Origin: Sphingobium sp. V4
GTDB taxonomy: Bacteria; Pseudomonadota; Alphaproteobacteria; Sphingomonadales; Sphingomonadaceae
Direction: 5' to 3'
Assembly: GCF_029590555.1 (NCBI RefSeq)
Contig: NZ_CP081002.1
Span: 676,501 to 740,500 of the forward strand
Length of the DNA stretch: 64,000 nucleotides
How positions within the stretch are numbered: position 1 is the stretch's first letter; each line of letters begins with the position of its first letter. The notes under the pieces were generated by a model. That model was given only the letters and a program-made list of their open reading frames with translations, searched no databases and was not told the DNA's origin. Positions 26,831-35,361 of the stretch are shown one piece after another. Position numbers and translations under genes: made by a program.

Positions 26831-27165
26831 GAGCCCTTCTGCCCGCCGGCTTCGAGGCCCTGGAACCATTTGTCGACGGCTGGGCCGTGGACGGCGCGGC
26901 CGCACGGGCGGCGCGCCGAACGGCATCGTCCCGCCAGGAACGTCAGACCTTTTTCGACGCCGCCAGCCCTCTTGTCGGCGCAGCGCTGGATCGGTTGGAC
27001 AACACAGCCCTCACAGAGCATGATGCCGCAGAACGACGGCTCATGCTGCTCTGCCTCTCGCTGGCGCATGTCGCGCAGGCGGTCGAGGTGCAGGGCGACG
27101 ACGAGGAGCGGCACGCCCTCCATCGGGAAGCGATGCGGATCACGCGCGCGGCGGCGGATCATTGA
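26827..27165 (+). CDS. Small conserved hypothetical protein between Rieske oxygenase and SDR
   Basis: 112 residues, mostly helical, acidic toward the C-terminus, no signal peptide, no cysteine-rich motif and no domain I can name. Its start overlaps the Rieske stop in ATGA, so it is translationally coupled to the oxygenase. It has a recognisable sequence (FEALEPFVDGWAVDGAAAR, then SSRQERQTFFDAAS) that I believe is shared by homologues beside Rieske genes in alphaproteobacteria, but I cannot assign a function. An accessory or stabilising partner of the oxygenase is plausible. Confidence 0.7.
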   Translation: MRALLPAGFEALEPFVDGWAVDGAAARAARRTASSRQERQTFFDAASPLVGAALDRLDNTALTEHDAAERRLMLLCLSLAHVAQAVEVQGDDEERHALHREAMRITRAAADH

Positions 27166-27178
27166 CCGGGAGGACGCG

Positions 27179-27979
27179 ATGAACCTTGGCCTTGCCGGAC
27201 AGGTAGCGATCGTCACCGGTGCAACGGCGAATATCGGCCGAGCCATCGCGCTGGAACTGGCAGCGGAAAGGGCGATCATCGTCGCGGTCGGGCGCGATGG
27301 CGCGGCCGGCGCCCGCGTCACCGCGCAATGCCGGGAGCGCGGGGCGACCGCCGCCCATTTCCTTTCGGCGGAGCTGACCGATCCCGATGCGGCGACCCGG
27401 ATCGCCGCAGTGGCCGAAGCGATCGGGCCGGTGGCGGTGCTCGTCAACAATGTGGGCGCCGGCTTCTTTGCAGAGTCCGACCCGGCTACATGGAACAGGG
27501 ACATCGACCTCAACCTGGGCACGGTGCTGCGCATGACCCATGCCATGCTACCTGCGATGATCGCGCGGAAAAGCGGTGCGATCGTCAACATCGGGTCCAC
27601 CGCCGGTCTGGTCGGGGATTATATGCTGCCGGTCTATTCGGCGGCCAAGGCGGCGGTCCATGGCTTTACCAAAGTGCTGGCCAAGGAAGTCGGCCAGCAT
27701 GGCGTGCGCGTCAATTGCGTCGCCCCCTATGGCACGATCTCGACCGACCCCGACGCCTTCAGCAAGGGAAGCCGCTTCAATCCCGACGACGGGTTTTTCC
27801 GCAAGGCCTTTGCCGGTGCCAGTCCCGATGACATGGTCCGGCGCGCGCGCCGGACGGTGCTGGGACGGCCGGTCGCGACCGCGCAGGAGGTAGCGACGCT
27901 TGCGGTGTATCTGGCGAGCGACCGGGCCGGCTTCACCACGGGACAGGTCTATGCCGTGGACGGCGGCAGCCTGCTTTAG
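27179..27979 (+). CDS. SDR oxidoreductase
   Basis: 266 residues starting at ATG 27179, which has GGGAGG upstream and is 13 bp after the preceding stop. GxxxGxG is in VTGATANIGRA, the active-site pair in YSAAKAAVHG with Ser in NIGSTAG. The C-terminus TGQVYAVDGGSLL is standard. It may dehydrogenate a dihydrodiol or alcohol made by the Rieske oxygenase. The short inverted repeat TAGCGCC/GGCGCTA around 27977-28012 is too weak to call a terminator. Confidence 0.92.
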   Translation: MNLGLAGQVAIVTGATANIGRAIALELAAERAIIVAVGRDGAAGARVTAQCRERGATAAHFLSAELTDPDAATRIAAVAEAIGPVAVLVNNVGAGFFAESDPATWNRDIDLNLGTVLRMTHAMLPAMIARKSGAIVNIGSTAGLVGDYMLPVYSAAKAAVHGFTKVLAKEVGQHGVRVNCVAPYGTISTDPDAFSKGSRFNPDDGFFRKAFAGASPDDMVRRARRTVLGRPVATAQEVATLAVYLASDRAGFTTGQVYAVDGGSLL

Positions 27980-28009
27980 CGCCGATCGACATTCAGATGA
28001 TGACGGGCG

Positions 28010-28390
28010 CTAGTCTGGCGGGCCGAAACGGAACACGACCAGCTTGTTGCCGTCCAGATCGCGAAAATAGGCGCCATAGAAGCCATCGGGGTCATCGCCC
28101 CGGATGCCCGGCTTGCCCTCGCAGGTACCACCCAGTTCCAGCGCCTTTGCGTGGACCGCATCGACGGTCGCGCGGCTCGCCGCCTGGATGCCGACCTGGT
28201 TGCCGTTGCCGGGGGTCGCCTCCCCTTCGAACGGCTTGCCGATCAGCAGCATTCCGCCGTCGGCGGTCTTATAGGCGACAACGTCAGGCCGGTCGAAGGC
28301 GCGCATGGCGCCCAGCAAAGTGGCGATGCCATCGTAGAACGTCTTGGCGCGATCCAGGTCGCGGGTGCCGAAGCGGGCAAGACTGATCAT
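28010..28390 (-). CDS. VOC (glyoxalase-fold) family protein
   Basis: 126 residues from ATG 28390. The fold pattern MISLARFGTRDLDRAKTFY, then GNGNQVGIQAASRATVDAVH, then FRDLDGNKLVVFRF is a single vicinal-oxygen-chelate domain; the C-terminal DPDG...YFRDLDGNKL is characteristic. Possible activities: extradiol-type cleavage accessory, glyoxalase, or thiol transferase. It follows the next VOC gene by 19 bp on the same strand, so the two may form a heterodimer or a tandem enzyme. Confidence 0.83.
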   Translation of the reverse strand: MISLARFGTRDLDRAKTFYDGIATLLGAMRAFDRPDVVAYKTADGGMLLIGKPFEGEATPGNGNQVGIQAASRATVDAVHAKALELGGTCEGKPGIRGDDPDGFYGAYFRDLDGNKLVVFRFGPPD

Positions 28391-28409
28391 CGTTATTGTC
28401 CCTTCCTCT

Positions 28410-28877
28410 TCATCGTCCACCCATCGCCGCCCAGCGATCCGGCTCCATCCAGACATATTCGGTATAATGGCCGAGCCAAGATCGCGTATCGAGATAGAGG
28501 AACTCCAGCTTGCCCGGCGTCCCGCCCTTCAGCACGATCGGGAAGGGCTGCTCCGCGACCCGCGTCATCAGCGCGTCCCAGTCATCGACGACATGGCAGA
28601 CATGGTGGAAGGCCAGCCGGTCATCAGCGGGCAACGCATCGCGATAGATGGCGAGGACGTCGCCCCCCTTCGGCTCGATCAGTTCATAGTTGAGATCCTC
28701 GACCCAGACGAAGGCGAGCTTCTGAACGCCCGTCCCCTCGCCCTGCGGCGTCCAGACATGGACCGGCACCTCGATCTCGTGCAGCGCGCGGACGTCGGCC
28801 CGAGCCCGGAACTCAGCGACCGCCTTGTCGACGTTTCGCGTGACATAGGCATTCTGATAATGGCGTCCCACGATCAT
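28410..28877 (-). CDS. VOC (glyoxalase-fold) family protein
   Basis: 155 residues from ATG 28877, with a purine-rich upstream site. The metal/substrate region is VDKAVAEFRAR, LAFHHVCHVVDD and KLEFLYLDTRSWLGHYTEYV, of the VOC/methylmalonyl-CoA epimerase-like kind, with His in HHVCHV and Glu in LGHYTEYV. It is transcribed with the neighbouring VOC gene and downstream of an AraC regulator on the same strand. Confidence 0.85.
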   Translation of the reverse strand: MIVGRHYQNAYVTRNVDKAVAEFRARADVRALHEIEVPVHVWTPQGEGTGVQKLAFVWVEDLNYELIEPKGGDVLAIYRDALPADDRLAFHHVCHVVDDWDALMTRVAEQPFPIVLKGGTPGKLEFLYLDTRSWLGHYTEYVWMEPDRWAAMGGR

Positions 28878-28913
28878 GGTCCGTCCTCTCCCGATTATCT
28901 TTACAACGAAATG

Positions 28914-28950
28914 GACAGATAAACGGCACTCGCCAACCATCCCATCTGTC
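28914..28950. promoter_or_regulatory. Spaced inverted repeat before the two VOC genes
   Basis: GACAGAT (28914-28920) and ATCTGTC (28944-28950) are perfect 7-bp arms with centres 30 bp apart, about three helical turns. It lies in the 113-bp gap between the AraC stop and the first VOC gene on the same strand. It could bind the AraC protein as two monomers. A sequence pattern only. Confidence 0.3.
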
Positions 28951-28990
28951 GATCGCCAGCCCTATCGTCGATATCGGGCCAAAGCGCGCA

Positions 28991-29863
28991 TCAGCCAGCC
29001 TTGGGCAGGCGGCGCTGGCGAAACTGGCGCGGGGTCGCGCCGGTCGCGCGGCGAAAGGCGTAAGCGAAGCTCGACGGGGACGCGAAGCCGAGCGCGAAGG
29101 CGATTTCCTTGACGCTCTCGCCCGTCCCCAGATGGCGCTTGGCCATGTCGATGCGGATCTGCGCAACATGGTCGCCGATCGAACAACCGCGACTAGCCCG
29201 GAAGCCGCGGGTGAGCTGGCGCACCGACATGTTGCAGAGCGCCGCCAGTTCCTCCAGCGGCGGCGGCGGACCGGGCTGGTGCAGCCGCTCGTCGAGCCGC
29301 CGCAGCCGCCAGGAGGCGAGTCCCCCGGTGATTGGTCCCTCGGCGATCGCCTGGCAATAGCGGGCGACCTCGATCGCCAGTTGCTGCGCGATCAGTTCCG
29401 CCAGCATGTCGCCGCCCGGCCCCGGATGCCGCACTTCTTCCGCCAGCCGCAACAGGCAGGCGCGCATGTGCGGATGCGCGATGTCCAGCCCCGCCGCCAG
29501 CCGTCGGTCGGTCCATTCGATGCCGCCGTCGAGCCAGCGGTCGATGGTCACGGCGGGAATTTCGCACACGACCGACGCCTGTCGTCCGCCCGATTCGCTG
29601 CGGATATGAATCCCTTCCCCCGGCGGCACGAGGAAAATCTCCCCCAACGGTTCATAGCGATGCGGGCCCCAACGTTCGCGATAGCAGCCCCGCGCCTTTT
29701 CCGGGCGGGGCGTCAGGCACAGGTCGAGCCAATAATGATCGGCGCGGCGGAACAGCCGGTCGGTCGGCTGGGCGAGATGCAAGCGCATGATCCGCACCTT
29801 CGCCGAGGACACGACCAGTTCCGCCTCGAAGGTGGAGTCGGCGTAGGTTTCCAATGGCGGCAT
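28991..29863 (-). CDS. AraC-family transcriptional regulator
   Basis: 290 residues. The C-terminal double HTH (about 195-290) includes LEELAALCNMSVRQLTRGFRA and GESVKEIAFALGFASPSSFAYAFRRATGATPRQFR, the typical second HTH signature. The N-terminal half is a ligand domain of the ARA/cupin type. GGAGAGGG precedes ATG 29863. It is divergent from the SDR-ADH-MBL-sulfotransferase operon and upstream of the VOC pair; it may control either. Confidence 0.93.
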   Translation of the reverse strand: MPPLETYADSTFEAELVVSSAKVRIMRLHLAQPTDRLFRRADHYWLDLCLTPRPEKARGCYRERWGPHRYEPLGEIFLVPPGEGIHIRSESGGRQASVVCEIPAVTIDRWLDGGIEWTDRRLAAGLDIAHPHMRACLLRLAEEVRHPGPGGDMLAELIAQQLAIEVARYCQAIAEGPITGGLASWRLRRLDERLHQPGPPPPLEELAALCNMSVRQLTRGFRASRGCSIGDHVAQIRIDMAKRHLGTGESVKEIAFALGFASPSSFAYAFRRATGATPRQFRQRRLPKAG

Positions 29864-30011
29864 CGCCCTCTCCGGCTGACATGGTCTTGGCCCTGTCGGT
29901 GGATTATGACCCGATTGCTACAGTCAGGTCAATTGCGACCCGCCCCGCTCTCCCCGACACTCTGCGCCAAGCGAACGACCGCCAGCGGGCGGCGATTATG
30001 CAAGGAGAGCG

Positions 30012-30833
30012 GTGGTGACGGGTCTTTTCGACTGTTCGGAGAAGGTTGCGCTGGTGACGGGCGGCAATGGCGGCATTGGGCTGGGCTTTGCGCGCGGGAT
30101 CGCGAAAATGGGCGGGCAGATCGCCATCTGGGCACGCAACGTGGACAAGAATGAGGTCGCCAAGGCAGACCTGCTGGCGGCAGGTGCGAGCCGCGTCGAA
30201 ACCTACCAGGTCGATGTGGCATCCGAAGCGGCGATCGTCGCGGGCTATGCACAGTTGCTCGCCGATTTCGGGCGGATCGACTGCGTCTTCGCCAATTCGG
30301 GACGCGCCTCGCGCAGCCGGTCGGTGCTGACGCTGGATTCGGCCGAATGGCATGACCTGCTGGCGGTGAACCTGCATGGCGCCTTCTTCACCCTTCGCGA
30401 AGGCGCCAAGGCGATGGTCGCGCGCGCCGACGCCGGCGAACCGGGCGGCAGCCTGGTCTATTGCGGCAGCCTGTCCATGTTCCACGGGATGCCCGGCATC
30501 AACAATTATGCCGCGTCCAAGGGGGGCATGGGCGCGGCCGTGCGCGGCATGGCGGCGGAACTGGGCAAATATGAGATCCGCGCGAACAGCATCGCGCCCG
30601 GCTATGTCAAGACGGGCATCGGCGGCGACCAGGGGATGAGCGAGGAGATGAAGGCGCGCATGGCCGCGGTCGACGCGCATTTTTCCGCCAAGACGCCGAT
30701 CCACCGGCCGGGCGCGATCGAGGATTTCGAGGGGATCGGCGCCTATCTCTGTTCCGACGCGTCCCGCTTCCACACCGGCGACACGATCGTGATCGACGGC
30801 GGCAGCCTGATCTATCCCCCCTACGCCTTCTGA
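30012..30833 (+). CDS. SDR oxidoreductase
   Basis: 273 residues. The start is GTG 30012 (or the next GTG, 30015) after AAGGAGAG. GxxxGxG is in VTGGNGGIGLGFA, the catalytic Tyr-x3-Lys in YAASKGGMGA, and the Ser in YCGSLS. It is the first gene of a plus-strand run with an MDR alcohol dehydrogenase, an MBL protein and a sulfotransferase, suggesting sequential handling of a hydroxyl group. Confidence 0.9.
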   Translation: MVTGLFDCSEKVALVTGGNGGIGLGFARGIAKMGGQIAIWARNVDKNEVAKADLLAAGASRVETYQVDVASEAAIVAGYAQLLADFGRIDCVFANSGRASRSRSVLTLDSAEWHDLLAVNLHGAFFTLREGAKAMVARADAGEPGGSLVYCGSLSMFHGMPGINNYAASKGGMGAAVRGMAAELGKYEIRANSIAPGYVKTGIGGDQGMSEEMKARMAAVDAHFSAKTPIHRPGAIEDFEGIGAYLCSDASRFHTGDTIVIDGGSLIYPPYAF

Positions 30834-30846
30834 AAAGCGGAGAGCG

Positions 30847-31863
30847 ATGATGCGCCTGCTCACCATCCATGACGTGAACGATGTGCGGCTCGACCCCTAT
30901 CAGCGTCCCGAACCAGGGCCGAAGGATGTGGTCGTGAAGATGAAGGCCTGCGGCATCTGCGGCAGCGACCTGAGCTACATCAAGGCAGGCGGCATCCCGC
31001 GTCCCGGCACGAAGACCGCGCTGGGCCATGAGGGCGCAGGTGAACTGATGTTCGTGGGGGACGAGGTTTCGGGCGTGTCCGTGGGCCAGAGCGTCATCAT
31101 CAACCCGATGATGACGCCGAGCTATGTCGGCAGCGGCGGGCCGGAAGGCGCCTTCACCGAGGAACTGCTGGTCCGCGACGCGCGGCTGGGCGACAGCCTG
31201 CTGCCGATCCCCGAGGGCATATCCTATGACGTGGCGGCGATGTGCGAGCCGCTGGCAGTGGCGATGCACGGGGTCAACCGGGCGCAGGCCAAGGCCGGCG
31301 ACAGGATCGTGATCTTCGGCTGCGGGCCGATTGGCCTGGGCATGATCCTGTGGGCGGTCGACCGGGGCTGCACCGACGTGATCGCGCTCGACCTGGCCGA
31401 AGAGCGGCTGGAGCGCGCGCGCGCGCTGGGCGCCCACACGATCAACCCCGGCGCGGAGGATGCAATCGCACGGATCAAGGAGATTCACGGCACGGTCATG
31501 GTGTTCGGGCGCGAAAAGGCGTCGACCGACGCCTATATCGACGCAGCCGGCGCGCCGTCCATCCTGCATGACGTGGTGACGCTGGCCAAGACCCATGCTC
31601 GCCATGTCATCACGGCGGCTTACCTCAAGCCCGTCGAACTGCCCGCCGGGCCGATGCTGACGACCGAGATGACGATTACCACGGCAGTCGGCTATCCGAC
31701 CGAAATGCCCGAGGTGATCGCGGCGATGCCACGCCTGAAGGACAAGATCGGTGCGCTCATCAGCCACCGGCTACCTTTCGACCGGGTGATCGAGGGGCTG
31801 GGCATCGCCGCGCAGCCGCAATCGGCCAAGGTGATCATCGAATTCGACGGAGCGGGCGCATGA
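30847..31863 (+). CDS. Zinc-type MDR alcohol/polyol dehydrogenase lacking structural zinc cysteines
   Basis: 338 residues. Catalytic zinc ligands: Cys35 (CGICGSD), His61/Glu62 (GHEGAG), and the Glu of MCEPLAVA. The nucleotide motif is IFGCGPIGLGM. The usual four-Cys structural zinc loop is replaced by MMTPSYVGSGGPEGAF, so structural zinc is absent, as in some sorbitol-type members. It follows the SDR by 13 bp and overlaps the MBL gene start. The substrate is unknown. Confidence 0.88.
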   Translation: MMRLLTIHDVNDVRLDPYQRPEPGPKDVVVKMKACGICGSDLSYIKAGGIPRPGTKTALGHEGAGELMFVGDEVSGVSVGQSVIINPMMTPSYVGSGGPEGAFTEELLVRDARLGDSLLPIPEGISYDVAAMCEPLAVAMHGVNRAQAKAGDRIVIFGCGPIGLGMILWAVDRGCTDVIALDLAEERLERARALGAHTINPGAEDAIARIKEIHGTVMVFGREKASTDAYIDAAGAPSILHDVVTLAKTHARHVITAAYLKPVELPAGPMLTTEMTITTAVGYPTEMPEVIAAMPRLKDKIGALISHRLPFDRVIEGLGIAAQPQSAKVIIEFDGAGA

Positions 31864-33134
31864 GCATGGCCGCCGACACCAGGCCACAGACGCCGCTCGG
31901 CGCGCTGGTCACGTCCGGGGACGGGCAGAACGAAGCCGTCCGGATCGCCGACGGTATCCTCATGGTGAAGGATATTTCCAACGCCTATCTAGTGACGACG
32001 CAGGATGGCGACCTGCTGGTCAATACCGGCTTTTTGGGCAATGGTGCGCGCAACAAGGGGCTGTTCGCGCCGCACCGCACCGGCCCGCTGCGCCGCATCA
32101 TCCTGACCCAGAGCCATGCCGACCATTATGGCGCGCTACCCGAGCAGCGGGAGGACGGGACGCAGGTGATTGCCGGCGCGGGCTTCACCGAGACGGCCGA
32201 TTATTTCGACCGGCTCGCGCCCTTCCTCGCCCGCCGGTCGGGGAAATTATGGGCGTCGATGACGCGCCGCGACGGGCCGCCGCCCAAGCCGCCGGTCATC
32301 GTCCCCGACATCGAGGTCGCGACCGGCCTGGCCTTCACCCAGGGCGGACGACGCTTCGAACTGGTCAAGACGCCGGGCGGCGAGACGCTGTGCTCCGCCT
32401 TCCTGTGGATGCCCGACGAAGGGATCGTCTTCACCGGCAACCTGTTCGGCCCGGTCTGGCGCGCCATGCCCAATCTGGTGACGATCCGCGGCGACCGGCC
32501 CCGGCTCGTGCGCGCCTATCTCCGGTCGGTGGAGCAGGTGCGGGCGCTGGACGCAGACCTTGTCATTACCGGCCATGGCGATCCAATCCGGGGACGCGAT
32601 GCGATCCGCGCCGACCTCGACCGGATGCACGCGGCGGTCAGCTATCTGGAGCGCGAAACCGTCGCGGGCATGAATGCGGGACGGAGCGTGCAGGATCTGA
32701 TGCGCGACATCGCCCTGCCCGACGACCTGAGGATCGGCGAGTTTCACGGCAAGACGGCCTGGGTCGTGCGCGCCATATGGGAGGAGAATGCCGGCTGGTT
32801 CCATTATGCCGACGGAACCACGGCGCTCTATGGCGTGCCGCGATCGGCGGTCGATGCCGACCTTGCCGAAATGGCGGGCGGCGCGGGCGCACTGGCCGCC
32901 CGCGCCCATGCCCATGTTGTGGGCCGGCGGCCGCTCGAAGCGCTGCACCTGCTCGACATCGCGCTGCATGTCGCGCCCGATCATGACATGGCGCTGGGCG
33001 TCAAGAAGACCGCGCTGGAGCAGTTGCTGGCCGCGAGCGGCGGCACCAACCTGTCGGAAACCATGTGGCTGAAGGCGGAAATCGCCGAGGTCGAGAAGCG
33101 CCTGGCCAGCCAGATGCAAGAAGGAGAAGGATGA
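31860..33134 (+). CDS. MBL-fold alkylsulfatase-like protein with altered metal motif
   Basis: 424 residues. An N-terminal metallo-beta-lactamase fold and a C-terminal helical region resembling the alkyl sulfatase dimerisation part (SdsA1 type). The first metal motif reads TQSHADH (83-89), so the first His of HxHxDH is Gln here; a TPGGE and a later TGNLF stand where the family usually has two conserved Glu, the second seemingly Asn. The distal GHGDPIRG is kept. It may bind fewer metals or be specialised. It overlaps both neighbours (ATGA), next to a sulfotransferase. Confidence 0.8.
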   Translation: MSMAADTRPQTPLGALVTSGDGQNEAVRIADGILMVKDISNAYLVTTQDGDLLVNTGFLGNGARNKGLFAPHRTGPLRRIILTQSHADHYGALPEQREDGTQVIAGAGFTETADYFDRLAPFLARRSGKLWASMTRRDGPPPKPPVIVPDIEVATGLAFTQGGRRFELVKTPGGETLCSAFLWMPDEGIVFTGNLFGPVWRAMPNLVTIRGDRPRLVRAYLRSVEQVRALDADLVITGHGDPIRGRDAIRADLDRMHAAVSYLERETVAGMNAGRSVQDLMRDIALPDDLRIGEFHGKTAWVVRAIWEENAGWFHYADGTTALYGVPRSAVDADLAEMAGGAGALAARAHAHVVGRRPLEALHLLDIALHVAPDHDMALGVKKTALEQLLAASGGTNLSETMWLKAEIAEVEKRLASQMQEGEG

Positions 33135-34297
33135 TGACAACCACCACCGCCGGGCTGGACGCGGACGCGATCGTCGCGGCCGCCCGCGAGCAGACGGGTC
33201 TGACCGATCTGGGCGACGATGCGATCCTGGAAGGGCTGAACGTCCTGGTCGACGCGATCAATCGGGAGGCGAAGCTGACCGAGGCGGCGCAGGGGCGCTG
33301 GGCGCAGCAATTGACGGCGACGCTCGCCAATCGGCTTCAGGTCGAAGATTATCTGGCGAAGCATCCCGCGCTGCTGGACGCGCCGGTCGTAAAGCCCCTG
33401 TTCGTGTTCGGCCTGCCGCGCACAGGCACGACGCTGACCATCAACCTGCTCAATGCCGATCCGGCGCGGCGCAGCTTCCTGCGCTGGGAGGCGTTCAACA
33501 CGGTCCCGCCAGCCGCAGCCGGCGCACTGAGCAGCGACCCGCGCTATGTCGCGGAGCAGGCGCGGCTGGACATGATGCTCAAATATGCACCGCATATCTC
33601 GGCCATGCATCATGAGGATGCGGACAGCCCGACCGAGTGCCAATTCTCGATGGCGCCGTCCTTCTGCGCCCAATATTATGACTCGGTGCTCAACATCCCG
33701 AGCTACCAGAATTGGCTGTTCTCGACGAGCTACCTGCCCGCCTTCCGCTACCAAAAGCGGCTGTTCCAGCTGTTGCAGGAAAATAATGGCGGCCAGTGGA
33801 CGCTGAAGAATCCCTGGCACCCGCTGTTCCTGAATGACCTGACCACCATCTATCCCGACGCGCAGCTGGTGATGACCCATCGCGATCCGGCCGATGTCGT
33901 CGCGTCGGCGTGCAGCCTGGTCTATCAGGTGCGCAAGATGTTCAGCGACGATGTCGATCCGGTCGAGGTCGGCCGGTCGCAGCTGCGCACCTTCGACCTG
34001 ATGATCGAGCGGATGCTGGCCTATCGCGCGGCGCATGGCTGGGATGCGATCCACGACATCCAGTATGACCAGCAGCTGGCCGATCCGATCGGCGAGATGC
34101 GGCGGCTCTATGCGCGGTTCGACACGCCCCTCACGGCGGAGGCGGAAGCCGCGATGCAGGCGACGCTGAGCGCCAACCCCCAGGGCAAGCATGGCAAGCA
34201 CAGCTATGCGCTGGAGGATTACGGCTTCGATCGCGCGGGCATCCACGCGCATTTCGAGGATTATATCGACCGCTTCGCGATTCCGGTGAAGGGGTAG
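33131..34297 (+). CDS. Sulfotransferase-family protein
   Basis: 388 residues. The N-terminal PAPS 5'-phosphosulfate loop reads FGLPRTGTT and the 3'-phosphate region is in MTHRDPADVVASACSL. This is the Sulfotransfer_3-type domain. Two ATGs (33131, 33134) overlap the MBL stop; the second has better Shine-Dalgarno spacing. The family moves sulfuryl to hydroxyls or amines of small molecules. Its pairing with an alkylsulfatase-like MBL is unusual, as the two reactions oppose each other. A GC hairpin at 34305-34325 follows the stop. Confidence 0.83.
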   Translation: MMTTTTAGLDADAIVAAAREQTGLTDLGDDAILEGLNVLVDAINREAKLTEAAQGRWAQQLTATLANRLQVEDYLAKHPALLDAPVVKPLFVFGLPRTGTTLTINLLNADPARRSFLRWEAFNTVPPAAAGALSSDPRYVAEQARLDMMLKYAPHISAMHHEDADSPTECQFSMAPSFCAQYYDSVLNIPSYQNWLFSTSYLPAFRYQKRLFQLLQENNGGQWTLKNPWHPLFLNDLTTIYPDAQLVMTHRDPADVVASACSLVYQVRKMFSDDVDPVEVGRSQLRTFDLMIERMLAYRAAHGWDAIHDIQYDQQLADPIGEMRRLYARFDTPLTAEAEAAMQATLSANPQGKHGKHSYALEDYGFDRAGIHAHFEDYIDRFAIPVKG

Positions 34298-34304
34298 GAG
34301 GCGC

Positions 34305-34325
34305 GAGGGGGCGTGTCGCCCCCTC
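34305..34325. terminator. Putative bidirectional hairpin between convergent genes
   Basis: GAGGGGGCG (34305-34313), a 3-nt loop and CGCCCCCTC (34317-34325) form a perfect 9-bp GC stem in the 38-bp gap between the sulfotransferase stop and the convergent SDR stop. It has no T-run on either side, so it is only a weak terminator candidate. Confidence 0.5.
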
Positions 34326-34335
34326 CCCACTCCGT

Positions 34336-35247
34336 TCAGCCGTCGCGCGCCATGGCGAAGCTGTGGCGCAGATGGGCGAGATGCCCGTCCGGCACGGGCG
34401 GGAAGAGCAGCGCATCGTCGGTGGCGCGAATGGCGTCCATGTCAGCCGCGATCTGCTCGATGCTCCAGTCGGGGCGATATACGCCTTGGCTTTCCATCAC
34501 ATAGGCCCGCGCCACGCGACCGGCCATGGCGACGAGCATTTCCCCGGAGATCGCGCAATCCTCATGTGCCAGATAGCCGACGGCAGGCGCGACCTGCTCC
34601 GGCTCCATCGGCGGATAGGCGCTGGTGTCCAGCCCCTCGGCCATGCGGGTGACGGCGCCGGGCAGGATGATGTTGCTGCGAATATTGTGCGGCGCGCCCT
34701 CGAGCGCGGCGACATTGCACAGGCCGATCATCCCCGACTTGGCGACGCTGTAATTGACCACCCCGGCATTGCCGTAGAGGCCGTTGATCGACCCGGTAAG
34801 GATGATCCGGCCATAGTTGGCCGCGATCATGTGCGGGAAAGCCGCACGCATCACATGGAAGGCCCCGCGCAGATGGACATCGAGCACCGTCTCGAAATCC
34901 GCAGGGGACAGGTCGGCGATAGCGCCGCGCCGGACGATCCCGGCATTGTGGATGAGGATGTCGATCCGGCCGAACGCCCCGACCGCAGCGTCGATGATCG
35001 CCTGCCCCCCTTCGGGCGTCGCGACGCTGGCGGTGGAGGCGACGGCCTTGCCACCCGCTGCGCGGATTTCATCGACGACCGCCTGGGCAGGTCCGGCGTC
35101 CGTCCCCTCCCCCTGCATCGACACGCCCGGATCGTTGACGATGACCGCCGCGCCGCGCGCCGCGAGCAGCAACGCATAGGCGCGCCCCAGCCCCCGCCCC
35201 GCCCCGGTGATGACCGCCACCCGGCCGTCAAAGCGCATCTCCTCCAT
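34336..35247 (-). CDS. SDR, HSD17B4-like hydroxyacyl-CoA/steroid dehydrogenase
   Basis: 303 residues from ATG 35247 with GAGGAG upstream; ATG 35238 is a close alternative. GxxxGxG is in VITGAGRGLGRAYAL and the catalytic Tyr-x3-Lys in YSVAKSGMIG, Ser in TGSINGL. The long N-terminal GVSMQGEGTDAGPAQ insertion and overall length match the D-3-hydroxyacyl-CoA dehydrogenase (HSD17B4/MFE-2) SDR group. With the adjacent MaoC protein it would form the hydratase-dehydrogenase pair of peroxisomal-type beta-oxidation. A strong hairpin separates it from the MaoC gene. Confidence 0.88.
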   Translation of the reverse strand: MEEMRFDGRVAVITGAGRGLGRAYALLLAARGAAVIVNDPGVSMQGEGTDAGPAQAVVDEIRAAGGKAVASTASVATPEGGQAIIDAAVGAFGRIDILIHNAGIVRRGAIADLSPADFETVLDVHLRGAFHVMRAAFPHMIAANYGRIILTGSINGLYGNAGVVNYSVAKSGMIGLCNVAALEGAPHNIRSNIILPGAVTRMAEGLDTSAYPPMEPEQVAPAVGYLAHEDCAISGEMLVAMAGRVARAYVMESQGVYRPDWSIEQIAADMDAIRATDDALLFPPVPDGHLAHLRHSFAMARDG

Positions 35248-35305
35248 CCGTCGGCTCCTCTCCGTCATCTTCCCTGCGATCCTAGCGACGAAGGCCGGAC
35301 GCAGA

Positions 35306-35341
35306 AGGGGCGTCGCCGCATATCGCTGCGGCGACGCCCCT
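35306..35341 (-). terminator. Perfect 15-bp stem-loop between MaoC and SDR genes
   Basis: AGGGGCGTCGCCGCA (35306-35320), a 6-nt loop (35321-35326) and TGCGGCGACGCCCCT (35327-35341) pair over 15 bp without mismatch. It lies 20 bp downstream of the MaoC stop codon and 58 bp before the SDR start on the same strand. There is no clear T-run after it, so it may be an RNA stabiliser, an attenuator or a partial terminator. Confidence 0.7.
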
Positions 35342-35361
35342 CTCTCCACCCCTGTAACGGA

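Noticed and set aside
27977..28012. TAGCGCC/GGCGCTA inverted repeat at the SDR/VOC convergence.
   Set aside because: 7-bp arms with a long loop, inside coding ends; too weak for a terminator.
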